NCBI GenBank assembly: GCA_020832705.1
Contig: JAFIEE010000009.1
Location: forward strand, 1-38,440
Direction: 5' to 3'
Length of the DNA: 38,440 bases
Source: Paracoccaceae bacterium
Lineage (GTDB): Bacteria; Pseudomonadota; Alphaproteobacteria; Rhodobacterales; Rhodobacteraceae
The translations under genes were made by a program, and so were the position numbers. Under the pieces are notes generated by a model. It had not been told where the DNA came from, did no database searches, and saw only the letters and a list, made by a program, of their open reading frames with translations. Each line of letters opens with the position of its first letter. Positions within the stretch are counted from its first letter, which is position 1. Shown piece by piece: positions 1-8,208 of this stretch.

Positions 1-328
1 CCGGGTCATTCAGCATACCGCCGGTTTCATCGACGATGGGCACATAATAGCACTGTCCCGGCAGCATTCCGCGCAGATCGCGCGGGGTCAGCATCTGCAC
101 CAGCCGCCCGGCATCGGGGCCGCGGATTTCCACCTGCCGTTCGCAGGCCACATCCCAGACTTGCACGGCGGCCTTCAGGTGGTGGTAGTCCTCTTCCACC
201 GACCGGAAAACGGTCGGCAGAAGCATGTGGTTATAGACCGTATAGGCCTTTACGCCCGCGGCCTCGACACCCTCGGAGAAAGGGGTGCGCCGCAACCGGC
301 GCGAGGGAGACAGCAGCGGCAGGTTCAC
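1..328 (-). CDS. GcvT-fold aminomethyltransferase family protein, probably DMSP demethylase (DmdA-like), C-terminus cut by window edge
   Basis: Only the first 109 codons are present; the gene runs off the left edge. The start is a GTG at 326-328 that overlaps the stop of the upstream DUF1326 gene by four bases (GTGA), so translation is probably coupled. The visible part contains PSRRLRRTPF, YTVYNHMLLPTVF, VQVWDVACERQVEI and GPDAGRLVQMLTPRDLRG followed by GQCYYVP, the N-terminal signature of the tetrahydrofolate-dependent GcvT/DmdA fold. From memory of the family, this wording is closer to roseobacter dimethylsulfoniopropionate demethylase than to glycine cleavage T protein; that is an inference. 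Its position in an operon opposite a GntR regulator also recalls dmdA loci. The missing C-terminal two thirds would settle the assignment. Confidence 0.62.
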   Translation of the reverse strand, partial: MNLPLLSPSRRLRRTPFSEGVEAAGVKAYTVYNHMLLPTVFRSVEEDYHHLKAAVQVWDVACERQVEIRGPDAGRLVQMLTPRDLRGMLPGQCYYVPIVDETGGMLNDP

Positions 329-972
329 CGTCCGGGGCCTTTCCAGTCAATCTGACAGATCTCAGCGCTGCGCCCGTCGAAATCCCAGACGCGGCCAAAA
401 GCGCGCACGCGGCCCTTGGTGGCGGTGGCGACGGTGATGTCCGGGCCCATCCAGTATTCGGTGTTGGTCACCACGATCTCGCGCTCCGGGTCGGCGCCGC
501 GCACGGGCACGATCTCGCCCTGGATCTTCTTGCCCACCATCAGGCGGCGCTTTTCGCCTTCGTTCTCGTACGAAACCGGCGCGCGCTCGGCACCCAGGAA
601 GTCGCTGACCAGCAGGCCGAACAGCCCCGTGGTCCCCCGCGCCGCGCCGGAAAAGATGTTGACCAGCGCGTCATACGCGGCCTCCGAGGCGCGGTCATCG
701 ATGAACGCCGCCGCCTTCCAGTTGCCGCGCGCCATCAGGCCGGGGATTTCCAGCATCAACCCCACGTTCAGCCCACTCAGGTCGGTGTCGCCATAGTGCC
801 CGCTGTCGATCCGCACGCCGGACCAGGCCTGGCAATGGCCTTCGGTCGGCGCATGCTTGCCCAGGGAGACCACGCAGGGGCAGAAGACGGTGCAGTTGCA
901 GTTCAGGATCAATTCGCCCTTGATGGCCCAGGGCACAGTGCCAACCGCTTGCTTTTCCAGTGTTTCGCTCAT
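325..972 (-). CDS. DUF1326 domain-containing protein
   Basis: A 215-residue cytoplasmic protein with no signal peptide. Near the N-terminus it has a dense cysteine cluster, NCNCTVFCPC at residues 24-33 (Cys25, 27, 31, 33) with Cys47 in GHCQAW, which looks like a metal or thiol site and is the hallmark of DUF1326. The function of the family is not established. It lies 12 bases downstream of the DUF2182 membrane protein and overlaps the DmdA-like gene by four bases, so the three genes form one operon. DUF1326 and DUF2182 are known to occur as neighbours in many bacteria. The ATG at 972 is preceded by a good Shine-Dalgarno (GAGGAGAG on the minus strand). Confidence 0.85.
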   Translation of the reverse strand: MSETLEKQAVGTVPWAIKGELILNCNCTVFCPCVVSLGKHAPTEGHCQAWSGVRIDSGHYGDTDLSGLNVGLMLEIPGLMARGNWKAAAFIDDRASEAAYDALVNIFSGAARGTTGLFGLLVSDFLGAERAPVSYENEGEKRRLMVGKKIQGEIVPVRGADPEREIVVTNTEYWMGPDITVATATKGRVRAFGRVWDFDGRSAEICQIDWKGPGR

Positions 973-984
973 TTTGGACTCTCC

Positions 985-1743
985 TCAGATGATCAGGGTC
1001 ACGGGCGCGGCGGCCAGCAGCGCCCAGCCCAGCGGGCGGGTCAGGCGGCGCCCGATGTCAGGCAGTTTTTCCAGCGTCATCAGCACCATGGCCCCGCCCA
1101 TCCAGAGCAGGTTCATGGTCCCGCCGACAAATCCCAGCGCCATCAGCGCCCAGCAGCAGCCCAGGCAAAGCGCGCCCAGCCGCAGTCCCATGCGCCACGG
1201 GCCGTCGTTCCAATGCGCCATGAAGAACGCCAGCGGGCGGCGGCATTTCGACAGGCAGGCGTCCTTGAGGGTCGAAAACTGATATACCCCCGCCCCGGCC
1301 AGCAGGGCGGCGCTCAGCCAGCGGCTGGTGCTTTCGCCCAGCGGGTTGAGCAACCCGGCGCCCGACAGCGCGATCTGCGCGCCGGTGGCCAGCACCGCAA
1401 ATCCCAGCCAGACCAGCAGATAGCCGCCCAGCAGCAGCGCAAAACCGGGTGCGTGGCCGGTGGAAACCAGATCATCCCAAGTGGCGAGCGTCGGCACCAG
1501 CGTCGGCGCCATCATGGCGCCCGCCATGATCGCCCACATCAGGAACAGTTGCGGCGCGCCCGCCAGCCCCGGCTCCACGGTGCAGAGCGCGGCCCAGAAT
1601 TCGGCGCCATAGACCCGGGCGGCGGCGATCAGATCGGGGGGCAGTTGCATCGCGTAAAGCGCGGCCCAACCCGCGATGACCAGCGCGTAGAAGCCCAGCC
1701 AATGGGGCGCCCGCATCCTGCGCAATTGCACGGCAATCTGCAT
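985..1743 (-). CDS. DUF2182 domain-containing integral membrane protein
   Basis: A 252-residue polytopic membrane protein with about six to seven hydrophobic segments, for example around WLGFYALVIAGWAALYAM, LLLGGYLLVWLGFAVLA and the C-terminal LGWALLAAAPVTLII. A conserved-looking soluble motif KDACLSKCRRPLAFFMAHW follows the middle helices, and another Cys pair lies in CLGCCWALM. DUF2182 is described as a predicted metal-binding membrane family; the substrate is unknown. I chose the ATG at 1741-1743 because it is preceded by an AAGGGGGG ribosome site. The open frame continues upstream to 1842, but that extension would run through the palindromic operators and is unlikely to be translated. It is the first gene of the DUF2182-DUF1326-DmdA-like operon and diverges from the GntR regulator. 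Confidence 0.85.
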   Translation of the reverse strand: MQIAVQLRRMRAPHWLGFYALVIAGWAALYAMQLPPDLIAAARVYGAEFWAALCTVEPGLAGAPQLFLMWAIMAGAMMAPTLVPTLATWDDLVSTGHAPGFALLLGGYLLVWLGFAVLATGAQIALSGAGLLNPLGESTSRWLSAALLAGAGVYQFSTLKDACLSKCRRPLAFFMAHWNDGPWRMGLRLGALCLGCCWALMALGFVGGTMNLLWMGGAMVLMTLEKLPDIGRRLTRPLGWALLAAAPVTLII

Positions 1744-1774
1744 CAGCCCCCCCTTTCCCGCACCCTTTGGGCTT

Positions 1775-1833
1775 GGTCTGACCCGGTGAATCGGATATGT
1801 CTGACATATCAGACCGATAATTGTCTGACAATT
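1775..1833. promoter_or_regulatory. Three GTC-T-GAC palindromic operators between the GntR gene and the DUF2182 operon
   Basis: Three inverted repeats share the same core and odd centre base: GGTCTGACC at 1775-1783, ATATGTCTGACATAT at 1795-1809 and AATTGTCTGACAATT at 1819-1833. The last two are perfect 7+1+7 palindromes. Centres at 1779, 1802 and 1826 are 23 and 24 bases apart. FCD-subfamily GntR proteins such as FadR, LldR and PdhR bind palindromes of the TxGTxxxACxA kind, so these are probably sites for the adjacent GntR protein, controlling both itself and the divergent operon. Confidence 0.75.
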
Positions 1834-1868
1834 GAAAAGCACAGACGAAACGACAGGTGGGGCCGCGC

Positions 1869-2618
1869 GTGAAGACCGAACTGGACAGCGACCGGGACTA
1901 TTCCCAGCAGATCGCGCGCACCATCCGCGATGCGATCCTGGAGGGGAAGTTGCCCGCCGACGGGCGGCTGCCTTCGGAATCGGACCTGGCGGCGCAGTTC
2001 AACGTCTCGCGCCCCACGGTGCGCGAGGCGCTGAAACGTCTGGCCGCGCAGAACCTGATCCGGACCCAGCGCGGCGCCACCGGTGGAGCCTTTGTAAACC
2101 GGCTGGGCTTTGACGAGGCGCAGGAACATCTGGTCACCACGGCCACGCTGCTTCTGTCCATGAACCGGGTGGATTTTGAAACCGCCTGCGAATCGCGCTT
2201 CGCGCTGGAGCGCGCCTGCCTGCCTTTGGCCTGCGCCCGCCGCGCCCCCGCGCATCTGGCCGCCCTGCGCGCCGAAATCGCGCGGCAAGGCACCGAAGGG
2301 CTGAGCGACGAGGATTTCTGCGCCTCGGACGTGGCCTTTCACCGTGCGCTGGTGGATGCGGCGGCGAACCCGGTGCTGTCCTGGCATCTGGCAGGTGCGG
2401 TCGAGGCGATGCAGCCCCTGATGAACATGATCACGTTCACCGCCCGCTCGCGCGCCCGGATCGTCGCGCTGCACGGCGCGCTGGCCGATGCGGTGGCGGC
2501 GCGGGACGCCGCGGCGGCGGCGGCGGCGATGGATGCGCTGGCCGCCTATACGCTGGAACTGGGCGGGCAGATCCGCGCCCGGCGCGCCCGCCCGGCAGCG
2601 GGCTCGGCGACGGGTTGA
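1869..2618 (+). CDS. FadR/GntR (FCD) family transcriptional regulator
   Basis: A 249-residue regulator. Residues about 10-75 form a GntR winged helix-turn-helix (GRLPSESDLAAQFNVSRPTV, then REALKRLAAQNLIRTQRGA). The remainder is an all-helical FCD ligand domain with the expected acidic/histidine positions (DVAFHRALVDAAANPVL and IVALHGALADAVAARD), which in this family often bind a metal with a carboxylate effector. The start is a GTG at 1869, six bases after AGGTGGGG; an alternative GTG at 1857 lacks a site. It diverges from the DUF2182-DUF1326-DmdA-like operon across three matching palindromes, so it very likely represses or activates that operon and itself. The effector cannot be read from sequence; an organic acid from DMSP or one-carbon metabolism would fit the neighbour. 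Confidence 0.9.
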   Translation: MKTELDSDRDYSQQIARTIRDAILEGKLPADGRLPSESDLAAQFNVSRPTVREALKRLAAQNLIRTQRGATGGAFVNRLGFDEAQEHLVTTATLLLSMNRVDFETACESRFALERACLPLACARRAPAHLAALRAEIARQGTEGLSDEDFCASDVAFHRALVDAAANPVLSWHLAGAVEAMQPLMNMITFTARSRARIVALHGALADAVAARDAAAAAAAMDALAAYTLELGGQIRARRARPAAGSATG

Positions 2619-2692
2619 GGCGCGCGGAATTTCCCCTGTGCCGGAGGTGCTGACGCCGTTAGGCTGACGTTCCGCGAACAGGAGGACCCGAC

Positions 2693-3637
2693 ATGAGCTG
2701 GAACCCCACACTTGACCCCGGCTGCCCCGATGACGTGGGCGCCGACGCCATCGAAACCCTGATCGTCCCCCGCGCCCGCGATATCGGCGGGTTCGAGGTG
2801 CGCCGCGCGCTGCCCGCGCCCAAGCGCCAGATGGTCGGCCCCTTCATCTTCTTCGATCAGGCTGGCCCGGCCGAGTTCCTGACCGGGCAAGGCGTGGATG
2901 TGCGCCCGCATCCGCATATCGGACTGGGCACGGTGACCTATCTCTACCGCGGCGAATTCCACCACCGCGACAGCACCGGCGCCGATCAGGTGATCCGCCC
3001 CGGCGCGCTGAACTGGATGATGGCGGGCCGCGGCGTGACCCATTCCGAACGCACGCCGCAGGCGGCACGCAGCGGGCCGTCCAGCCTGTTCGGTATCCAG
3101 ACCTGGCTCGCCCTGCCCGAGGACCGCGAGGATGACGCGCCGTTCTTCGAGCATCATGGCGAAAGCGCGCTGCCCGCGATCACCGACACCGGCATCACCG
3201 CGCGGCTGATCCTGGGCACCGCCTATGGCGCCACGGCCCCGGCGCGGCTGTATTCCGAAACCTTCTATCTGGACGTGGTGCTGGCACCCGGCGCGCGCTT
3301 TCCCCTGCCCGACGATCACGAGGATCGCGGGCTCTACATCACCGAAGGGTCGGTCGGCATCGCCGGGCAGGATTTCGAGGCCGGGCGCATGATGGTGTTT
3401 CGCCCCGGTGACCGGATCACCGTCCAGGCCGGGCCGCAGGGCGCGCGGCTGATGGCGCTGGGGGGCGCCACGATGGGCGGCCCGCGGTATATCTGGTGGA
3501 ACTTCGTGGCATCCTCGCGCGAGAGGATTCAGGCCGCCAAGGACGAATGGCGGGCCGAACGCTGGGGCCGGGGCCTGTTCGACCTGCCGCCCGAGGACCG
3601 CGACGAGCATATCCCGTTGCCGGTGATCCGGGGCTGA
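2693..3637 (+). CDS. Pirin family protein
   Basis: A 314-residue bicupin of the pirin family. The metal-binding residues are visible in the N-terminal cupin: RPHPHIGLGTVTYL gives His73 and His75, and GVTHSE gives His117 and Glu119, equivalent to the His/His/His/Glu iron site of human pirin. The second cupin (about 200-290) is without an obvious metal site, as usual. Pirins have been assigned redox-sensing, quercetin dioxygenase or regulatory roles, and none can be chosen here. The start follows CAGGAGGACCC with good spacing. It is 74 bases after the GntR gene on the same strand but has its own ribosome site. It converges with prs across the G/C homopolymer block. Confidence 0.9.
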   Translation: MSWNPTLDPGCPDDVGADAIETLIVPRARDIGGFEVRRALPAPKRQMVGPFIFFDQAGPAEFLTGQGVDVRPHPHIGLGTVTYLYRGEFHHRDSTGADQVIRPGALNWMMAGRGVTHSERTPQAARSGPSSLFGIQTWLALPEDREDDAPFFEHHGESALPAITDTGITARLILGTAYGATAPARLYSETFYLDVVLAPGARFPLPDDHEDRGLYITEGSVGIAGQDFEAGRMMVFRPGDRITVQAGPQGARLMALGGATMGGPRYIWWNFVASSRERIQAAKDEWRAERWGRGLFDLPPEDRDEHIPLPVIRG

Positions 3638-3658
3638 GGCACCGGAAGCGCCCCCACA

Positions 3659-3790
3659 CCCCCCCCCCCCCCCCCCCCCCCCCCCCTGGGGGGGGCGCGC
3701 CCCCCCCCGCCGCCGCGGGGGGGGGGGCGCCGCCCGCCCGCCCTTGGCACTTGGGGGGCGCTGCCCCTGCGCGCGCGCAGGGGCGGGGCG
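3659..3790. repeat. C/G homopolymer block and hairpins between convergent pirin and prs
   Basis: A run of 28 C (3659-3686) is followed by T, eight G, a mixed CG stretch, nine C, a CGCCG spacer and about eleven G (3717-3727). After that comes GGGGGGCGCTGCCCC and TGCGCGCGCAGGGGCG, which can fold as GC hairpins. The second part resembles the G-tract hairpins found at the other convergent junctions here. It could work as a bidirectional terminator, but homopolymers this long are suspicious and may be a base-calling or assembly artefact in a strong hairpin. No gene can be supported in 3638-3808. Confidence 0.6.
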
Positions 3791-3808
3791 GACCGACGCC
3801 GCGCGCAC

Positions 3809-4831
3809 TCAATCCTCGCGGTGGTAGAGCCATTCGTAGATCGGCACGAGCGCATCGTGATCGAAGAGCGAGGATACCGACGTGCCGCCCCAGGTGTTCA
3901 GGATCGCCTGCGCGAACATCGGCGCCATGGGGACGATCCGGATGTTGGGCGCGGCCTTCACCTCGGGGCGGGGTTCGATGGAATCGGTGATGACCAGCGA
4001 TTTCATCACCGAACTGGTGATCCGCTCCACCGCCGGGCCGGAGAGCACGCCATGGGTGATGTAGCTGTGCACCTCGGTCGCACCGGCATCCATGAGCACC
4101 TCGGCGGCCTTGCACAGGGTTCCGGCGGTGTCGCAGATGTCATCGACGATGATGCAGGTCTTGCCCGCAACCTCGCCGATCACGGTCATTTCGGCCACTT
4201 CGCCGGGTTTCTCGCGCCGCTTGTCCACGATCGCCAGCGCACAGCCCACCCGCTTGGCCAGTTCCCGCGCGCGCGACACTCCACCCACGTCCGGCGAGAT
4301 GATGGTCACATCTTCCAGCCGCCCGTTGAAATGGTGCATCACATCCAGCGCGAACACCGGCGCGGCGTAGAGGTTGTCCACCGGGATATCGAAGAAACCC
4401 TGAATCTGCGCCGCGTGCAGGTCCAGCGTCAGAATCCGTTCGATCCCCGCCTGCGCGATCATGTTGGCCACCAGTTTGGCGGAAATCGGCGTGCGTGCCT
4501 TGGTGCGCCGGTCCTGCCGGGCGTAACCGAAATAGGGGATGACGGCGGTGATCCGCGCCGCCGAGGACCGCTTCAGCGCGTCGGCGATGATCAGCAGTTC
4601 CATCAGGTTATCGTTGGCGGGGTTCGATGTCGGCTGGATGATGAACATGTCCTCGCCGCGCACGTTCTCGAACACCTCGACGAACACTTCCTGGTCGCTG
4701 AACCGCTCGACCCGGGCATCCACGAGGTCCACGGTCATGCCGCGATGCATGGACATGCGCCGGGCAATGCCGCGCGCCAGCGTGCGGTTGGCGTTGCCGG
4801 AGATGAGTTTCGGTTCGCTGGTGGCGGGCAT
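3809..4831 (-). CDS. prs: Ribose-phosphate pyrophosphokinase (PRPP synthetase)
   Basis: A 340-residue class I PRPP synthetase, transferring pyrophosphate from ATP to ribose 5-phosphate for nucleotide, histidine and tryptophan synthesis. Visible motifs are [20 protein letters not shown], the loop [38 protein letters not shown] and the PRPP-binding [11 protein letters not shown]. Length is slightly above the E. coli enzyme (315), as is common in alphaproteobacteria. It is transcribed alone, divergent from the DsbA-fold isomerase and convergent with pirin. The ATG at 4831 opens [19 protein letters not shown], the expected N-terminus of the family. Confidence 0.97.
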   Translation of the reverse strand: MPATSEPKLISGNANRTLARGIARRMSMHRGMTVDLVDARVERFSDQEVFVEVFENVRGEDMFIIQPTSNPANDNLMELLIIADALKRSSAARITAVIPYFGYARQDRRTKARTPISAKLVANMIAQAGIERILTLDLHAAQIQGFFDIPVDNLYAAPVFALDVMHHFNGRLEDVTIISPDVGGVSRARELAKRVGCALAIVDKRREKPGEVAEMTVIGEVAGKTCIIVDDICDTAGTLCKAAEVLMDAGATEVHSYITHGVLSGPAVERITSSVMKSLVITDSIEPRPEVKAAPNIRIVPMAPMFAQAILNTWGGTSVSSLFDHDALVPIYEWLYHRED

Positions 4832-4909
4832 GGCGTCCTCGGGTTTTGGGGGGATGGCAGGGCGTATGCGGCGGTCGCAGGCAACACGATGGCGCCGGGA
4901 ATCGGCGGG

Positions 4910-4938
4910 TTGACACCGCTTACCACCCTGTCCCAGAG
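4910..4938 (+). promoter_or_regulatory. Possible promoter for the DsbA-fold isomerase operon
   Basis: A perfect TTGACA lies at 4910-4915 in the prs/isomerase divergent gap. At 17-18 bases spacing the -10 position reads CCAGAG or CAGAGT, a weak match. The -35 similarity and position, about 65 bases before the start codon, make this a plausible but unproven promoter. Confidence 0.3.
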
Positions 4939-5000
4939 TTTCAAGCGCGCCGTTCCGTCCTGATCATGCGGGATACGGCACCGAGGGAGGGGGCACAGCC

Positions 5001-5597
5001 ATGGCCAGGATCGATTATTATCTGACCCCGGTGTCGCCCTGGGTGCACATGGCCGGGGACCGCCCGGCGCGGATCGCCGCCGCCGCCGGTGCGGAATTGC
5101 GCTATCTGCCGGTGGATCCGGGCGCACTCTTTTCCCGCACCGGCGGGTTGCCGCTGGCCCAGCGGCACGAGTCACGCCGCACCTATCGCATGCAGGAATT
5201 GCGCCGCTGGTCGGCGCATCATGGCCTGCCCATGGTGCTGGAGCCACGGCATTTCCCCACCAACCCCGCGCCCGCCTCCTATGCGCTGATCGCCGCGCAG
5301 GCCGCCGGCGGGGGCGACATGGCGGCGCTTCTGGGCGCGCTGACCCGCGCCTGCTGGGAAGAAGAGCGCGACATCGCCGAGGATGCGGTGATCCGGGACT
5401 GTCTGGAAGGCGCAGGCTTCGATCCCGGACTGGCGGATTCCGGGATGCTGGTGGGCGCCGAAACCTATGCGCGCAATCTCGAACTGGCCGTCGCCGAGGG
5501 GGTGTTCGGGTTTCCGTTCCTCGTGGTCGGGGGCGAAAGGTTCTGGGGGCAGGATCGGCTGGACATGCTGGCGGCGCATCTGGAGGTGGAGGCCTGA
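5001..5597 (+). CDS. 2-hydroxychromene-2-carboxylate isomerase / DsbA-family (kappa-GST-like) protein
   Basis: A 198-residue thioredoxin-fold protein. The N-terminus IDYYLTPVSPWVHMAG places Ser12 where the glutathione-activating serine sits in HCCA isomerase and kappa glutathione transferase, and FGFPFLVVGGERFWGQDRLD near the C-terminus is the conserved cis-proline and substrate-binding stretch. The family catalyses glutathione-dependent isomerisation in naphthalene-type aromatic breakdown, but most genomic copies have unknown substrates, and no aromatic pathway genes lie nearby. The ATG at 5001 follows GAGGGAGG with a slightly long spacer. The stop is 14 bases before the next hydrolase start, so the pair is probably one transcript. 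Confidence 0.85.
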   Translation: MARIDYYLTPVSPWVHMAGDRPARIAAAAGAELRYLPVDPGALFSRTGGLPLAQRHESRRTYRMQELRRWSAHHGLPMVLEPRHFPTNPAPASYALIAAQAAGGGDMAALLGALTRACWEEERDIAEDAVIRDCLEGAGFDPGLADSGMLVGAETYARNLELAVAEGVFGFPFLVVGGERFWGQDRLDMLAAHLEVEA

Positions 5598-5611
5598 GCG
5601 CCGGACCGCGC

Positions 5612-6406
5612 ATGCGCTTCGGCACGCCGGGGGCGCGCCCGGCGCTGCTGCTGCACTGTTCGCTGGGCCACAGCGGCGGCTGGGCGGCATTGATGGATGC
5701 GCTGACCACGCCGCTGGACGCACACGCCTTCGATCAGCCGGGGCACGGGCGCGCACCAGGCTGGGACGGGGCGGGCGATTATCATGACGCGGTGACGGCG
5801 CAGGCGGTGACGGTGCTGCAGGGACGGCCACCGGCGGTGGTGATCGGGCATTCCTTTGGCGGCACGGTGGCGCTGCGGCTGGCTCTGGAACATGCGCACG
5901 CGGTGGCGGCGCTGGTGCTCATCGAACCGGTGCTCTTTGCCGCGGCGCGGTCCGATCCACGCCATGGCGCCCATCTCGCCGCCGAAACCGGCTTCGCCAG
6001 CGCCATGCGCGACGGCGATCATGCGCGCGCGGCGCGGGCGTTCCTGGACCGCTGGGGCGACGGCACGCCCTGGGATGCGCTGCCCGCGCCGGTGCAGGAC
6101 CGGCTGGCCGCGCAGATGCCCCTGATTGCCGCCAGCACACCCGCGCTTCAGGACGACAGTGCCGGGATGCTGGCGCCGGGGCGAATCGAAGCGCTGACGC
6201 TGCCGGTGCTGCTGCTGCATGGCGCGGCATCGCCCCCCGTGACCGCCGCCATCACCGAGGCGCTGGCGGCGCGCCTGCCGCAGGCCCGGCAGGCGGTTGT
6301 GGCCGGGGCGGGGCACATGCTGCCGCTGACCCACCCCGCCGAGGTGGCCGCGCGGATCGACGGTTTTCTGGCCACGGCCACGGACCGGGCACCGCGCCCC
6401 GCCTGA
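5612..6406 (+). CDS. Alpha/beta fold hydrolase
   Basis: A 264-residue soluble alpha/beta hydrolase. The nucleophile elbow is VVIGHSFGGTVAL with Ser81, and the catalytic histidine is His235 in AGAGHMLPLTHP. The oxyanion segment is probably LLHCSLGHSGGW, and the acid is likely in the lid or after strand 6 (no classical DxxxP is obvious; the strand-6 stretch reads LLHGAASPPV). The substrate is unknown. It is 14 bases downstream of the DsbA-fold isomerase; the ATG at 5612 is the first credible start after that stop. It converges with yebC over about 120 bases that hold only a weak hairpin (AGGTCG/CGACCT at 6446-6471). Confidence 0.85.
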   Translation: MRFGTPGARPALLLHCSLGHSGGWAALMDALTTPLDAHAFDQPGHGRAPGWDGAGDYHDAVTAQAVTVLQGRPPAVVIGHSFGGTVALRLALEHAHAVAALVLIEPVLFAAARSDPRHGAHLAAETGFASAMRDGDHARAARAFLDRWGDGTPWDALPAPVQDRLAAQMPLIAASTPALQDDSAGMLAPGRIEALTLPVLLLHGAASPPVTAAITEALAARLPQARQAVVAGAGHMLPLTHPAEVAARIDGFLATATDRAPRPA

Positions 6407-6525
6407 CCCGTCACCGCAGCGCAAGACGCTACCCGCGGGCGCGACAGGTCGGGCCATGCGCAGCGCGACCTCGCCCGGGGCGCGCGGGACAATCGCTCAG
6501 CGCCCCCCGGCATCCGCTGCCGCGC

Positions 6526-7266
6526 TCAGAGCTCGGCCATCACGGCGTCCGAGACCTCGAAATTCGCGGTCACGGATTGCACGTCGTCGTCATCCTCCAG
6601 CGCCTCGATCAGCCGCATGAGCTTCTGCGCGCCTTCCAGATCCAGTTCGGTCGTCGTCTGCGGGCGCCAGACCAGCCGCGTGGCCTCGGATTCGCCCAGG
6701 GCTTCCTCCAGCGCGGTCGAGACCGCGTTCAGATCCCCCGCCTGGCACCAGATGACGTGTTCCTCGTCCGCGCTTTCCACGTCCTCGGCGCCGGCCTCGA
6801 TCGCCGCCAGCAGCACGGTCTCGGCGTCGCCGACCGCGCCGGGATAGACCACCTGCCCCATGCGGTCGAACATGAATCCGACCGAGCCGGTTTCGCCCAG
6901 ATTGCCGCCGTGCTTGCCAAAGGTCGACCGCACGTTCGAGGCGGTGCGGTTGCGGTTGTCGGTCATCGCCTCGACGATGATCGCAACCCCGCCGGGGCCA
7001 TAACCCTCGTAGCGGATTTCCTCGTAATTCTCGGCATCCCCGCCCTGCGATTTCTTGATGGCGCGCTCGATGTTGTCCTTGGGCATCGAGTTCGACTTGG
7101 CTTCCTTGATCGCCAGCCGCAGGCGGGGATTCTTGTCCGGATCAGGGTCGCCCATCTTGGCGGCGACGGTGATTTCCTTGGAAAGGCGGGAAAACAGCTT
7201 GGCACGGACCGCATCCTGCCGCCCCTTGCGGTGCTGGATGTTGGCCCATTTGGAATGACCTGCCAT
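6526..7266 (-). CDS. yebC: YebC/PmpR family DNA-binding regulatory / translation-associated protein
   Basis: A 246-residue protein of the YebC/PmpR/TACO1 family. The start [18 protein letters not shown] is the invariant family N-terminus, so I used the ATG at 7264-7266 although the frame is open upstream to 7350. Other hallmarks are [59 protein letters not shown] and the C-terminal [15 protein letters not shown]. The protein is cytoplasmic; family members have been described as transcription regulators and as helpers of ribosomes at proline-rich stretches. In many bacteria it neighbours ruvC, which is not seen here. Confidence 0.96.
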   Translation of the reverse strand: MAGHSKWANIQHRKGRQDAVRAKLFSRLSKEITVAAKMGDPDPDKNPRLRLAIKEAKSNSMPKDNIERAIKKSQGGDAENYEEIRYEGYGPGGVAIIVEAMTDNRNRTASNVRSTFGKHGGNLGETGSVGFMFDRMGQVVYPGAVGDAETVLLAAIEAGAEDVESADEEHVIWCQAGDLNAVSTALEEALGESEATRLVWRPQTTTELDLEGAQKLMRLIEALEDDDDVQSVTANFEVSDAVMAEL

Positions 7267-7401
7267 GGGGACTCCGGGTCTGTTGTGTCGATGCGTGTTC
7301 AGCTCGGGCGCTGGCGCCCTGCTATACGGCAGGGGCAACCGCCGGGGCAAGGCCGGTCAGCCGGTTCCGGCTCCGGGCACCCAGGCTGCGCGCAAGCAAA
7401 A

Positions 7402-7426
7402 GGCCGCGCCCCGGCAGGACGCGGCC
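7402..7426 (-). terminator. Rho-independent terminator after carD
   Basis: On the minus strand the sequence forms GGCCGCG, an 11-base loop and CGCGGCC, followed directly by TTTTGC. It lies about 25 bases past the carD stop, in the 182-base gap before yebC, and is the clearest intrinsic terminator in the window. The rest of that gap (7267-7401) shows nothing further. Confidence 0.75.
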
Positions 7427-7448
7427 ATCCGGTCACGATTCGGGCCGC

Positions 7449-7958
7449 TCAGGCGGCGCGCGAGAGCAGCACCTCGGTCACCTGCGCCTGCGCGCGCGCC
7501 TGATCGCCGCCGCTGACGGCGGCCACTTCGCGGGTCAGGCGCTCCAGCGCGGCCTCGTAGAGCTGACGCTCGGAATAGCTCTGTTCGCGCTGGTCATCGT
7601 TGCGGTGCAGGTCGCGCACCACTTCGGCGATGGCCAGCAGATCACCGGAATTGATCTTCTGCTCGTATTCCTGAGCGCGGCGCGACCACATGGCCCGCTT
7701 CACCCGCGCCTTGCCCCGCAGGGTCGCCAGGGCCTTGTCCACCACATCGGGCGAGGACAGTGACCGCATGCCCACATCCACGGCCCGGTTGGTGGGCACG
7801 CGCAGCGTCATCTTGTCCTTTTCGAACGAGATCACGAAGAGTTCCAGACTGATCCCGGCAATTTCCTGCTCTTCGATCGAGACGATCTTGCCCACACCAT
7901 GAGCGGGATACACGACGTGGTCGTTGGGCCGGAACTCGGCCTTCCTGGCTTTCGACAT
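7449..7958 (-). CDS. carD: CarD family transcriptional regulator
   Basis: A 169-residue RNA-polymerase-binding protein. The N-terminal CarD/TRCF-RID domain (about residues 8-70) is clear: FRPNDHVVYPAHGVGKI, then VISFEKDKMTLRVPTNRA. The C-terminal half is helical and basic (KRAMWSRRAQEYEQKINSGD), with the conserved tryptophan that wedges the upstream edge of the transcription bubble. In Rhodobacteraceae CarD is a global activator of promoters with weak -10 elements. The ATG at 7958 is the standard start (MSKARKAEFRPND). It has a 249-base upstream region before fdxA, including AT-richer sequence near 8090-8120 where its promoter probably lies. Confidence 0.95.
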   Translation of the reverse strand: MSKARKAEFRPNDHVVYPAHGVGKIVSIEEQEIAGISLELFVISFEKDKMTLRVPTNRAVDVGMRSLSSPDVVDKALATLRGKARVKRAMWSRRAQEYEQKINSGDLLAIAEVVRDLHRNDDQREQSYSERQLYEAALERLTREVAAVSGGDQARAQAQVTEVLLSRAA

Positions 7959-8208
7959 TCTTATTCCCCCGGGGTCCCATGGCGCGCAGAAATTCGCCCC
8001 TCGACAGGCAAAGCCCCCCGAACGACGAAATAGAGCGACAAAAAGCGAGCGACAGACGAGCAGTTCTGCCGTTGCGCGGGACAGGTTGCAGTTTCGTATG
8101 ACAAAGTCTTAACACAAAACGGGTGCGAATCAAAGTCCCGAACGCAACCAGCGCTTCCATTGGCGCGCCTTACGCTGCGTCAACTCCCGGCGCGCGCGGA
8201 GGCTTCGG

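Noticed and set aside
3659-3735. Phase-variable homopolymer switch.
   Set aside because: The tract lies between two convergent stop codons and not in a coding frame or promoter, so length changes would not switch a gene.
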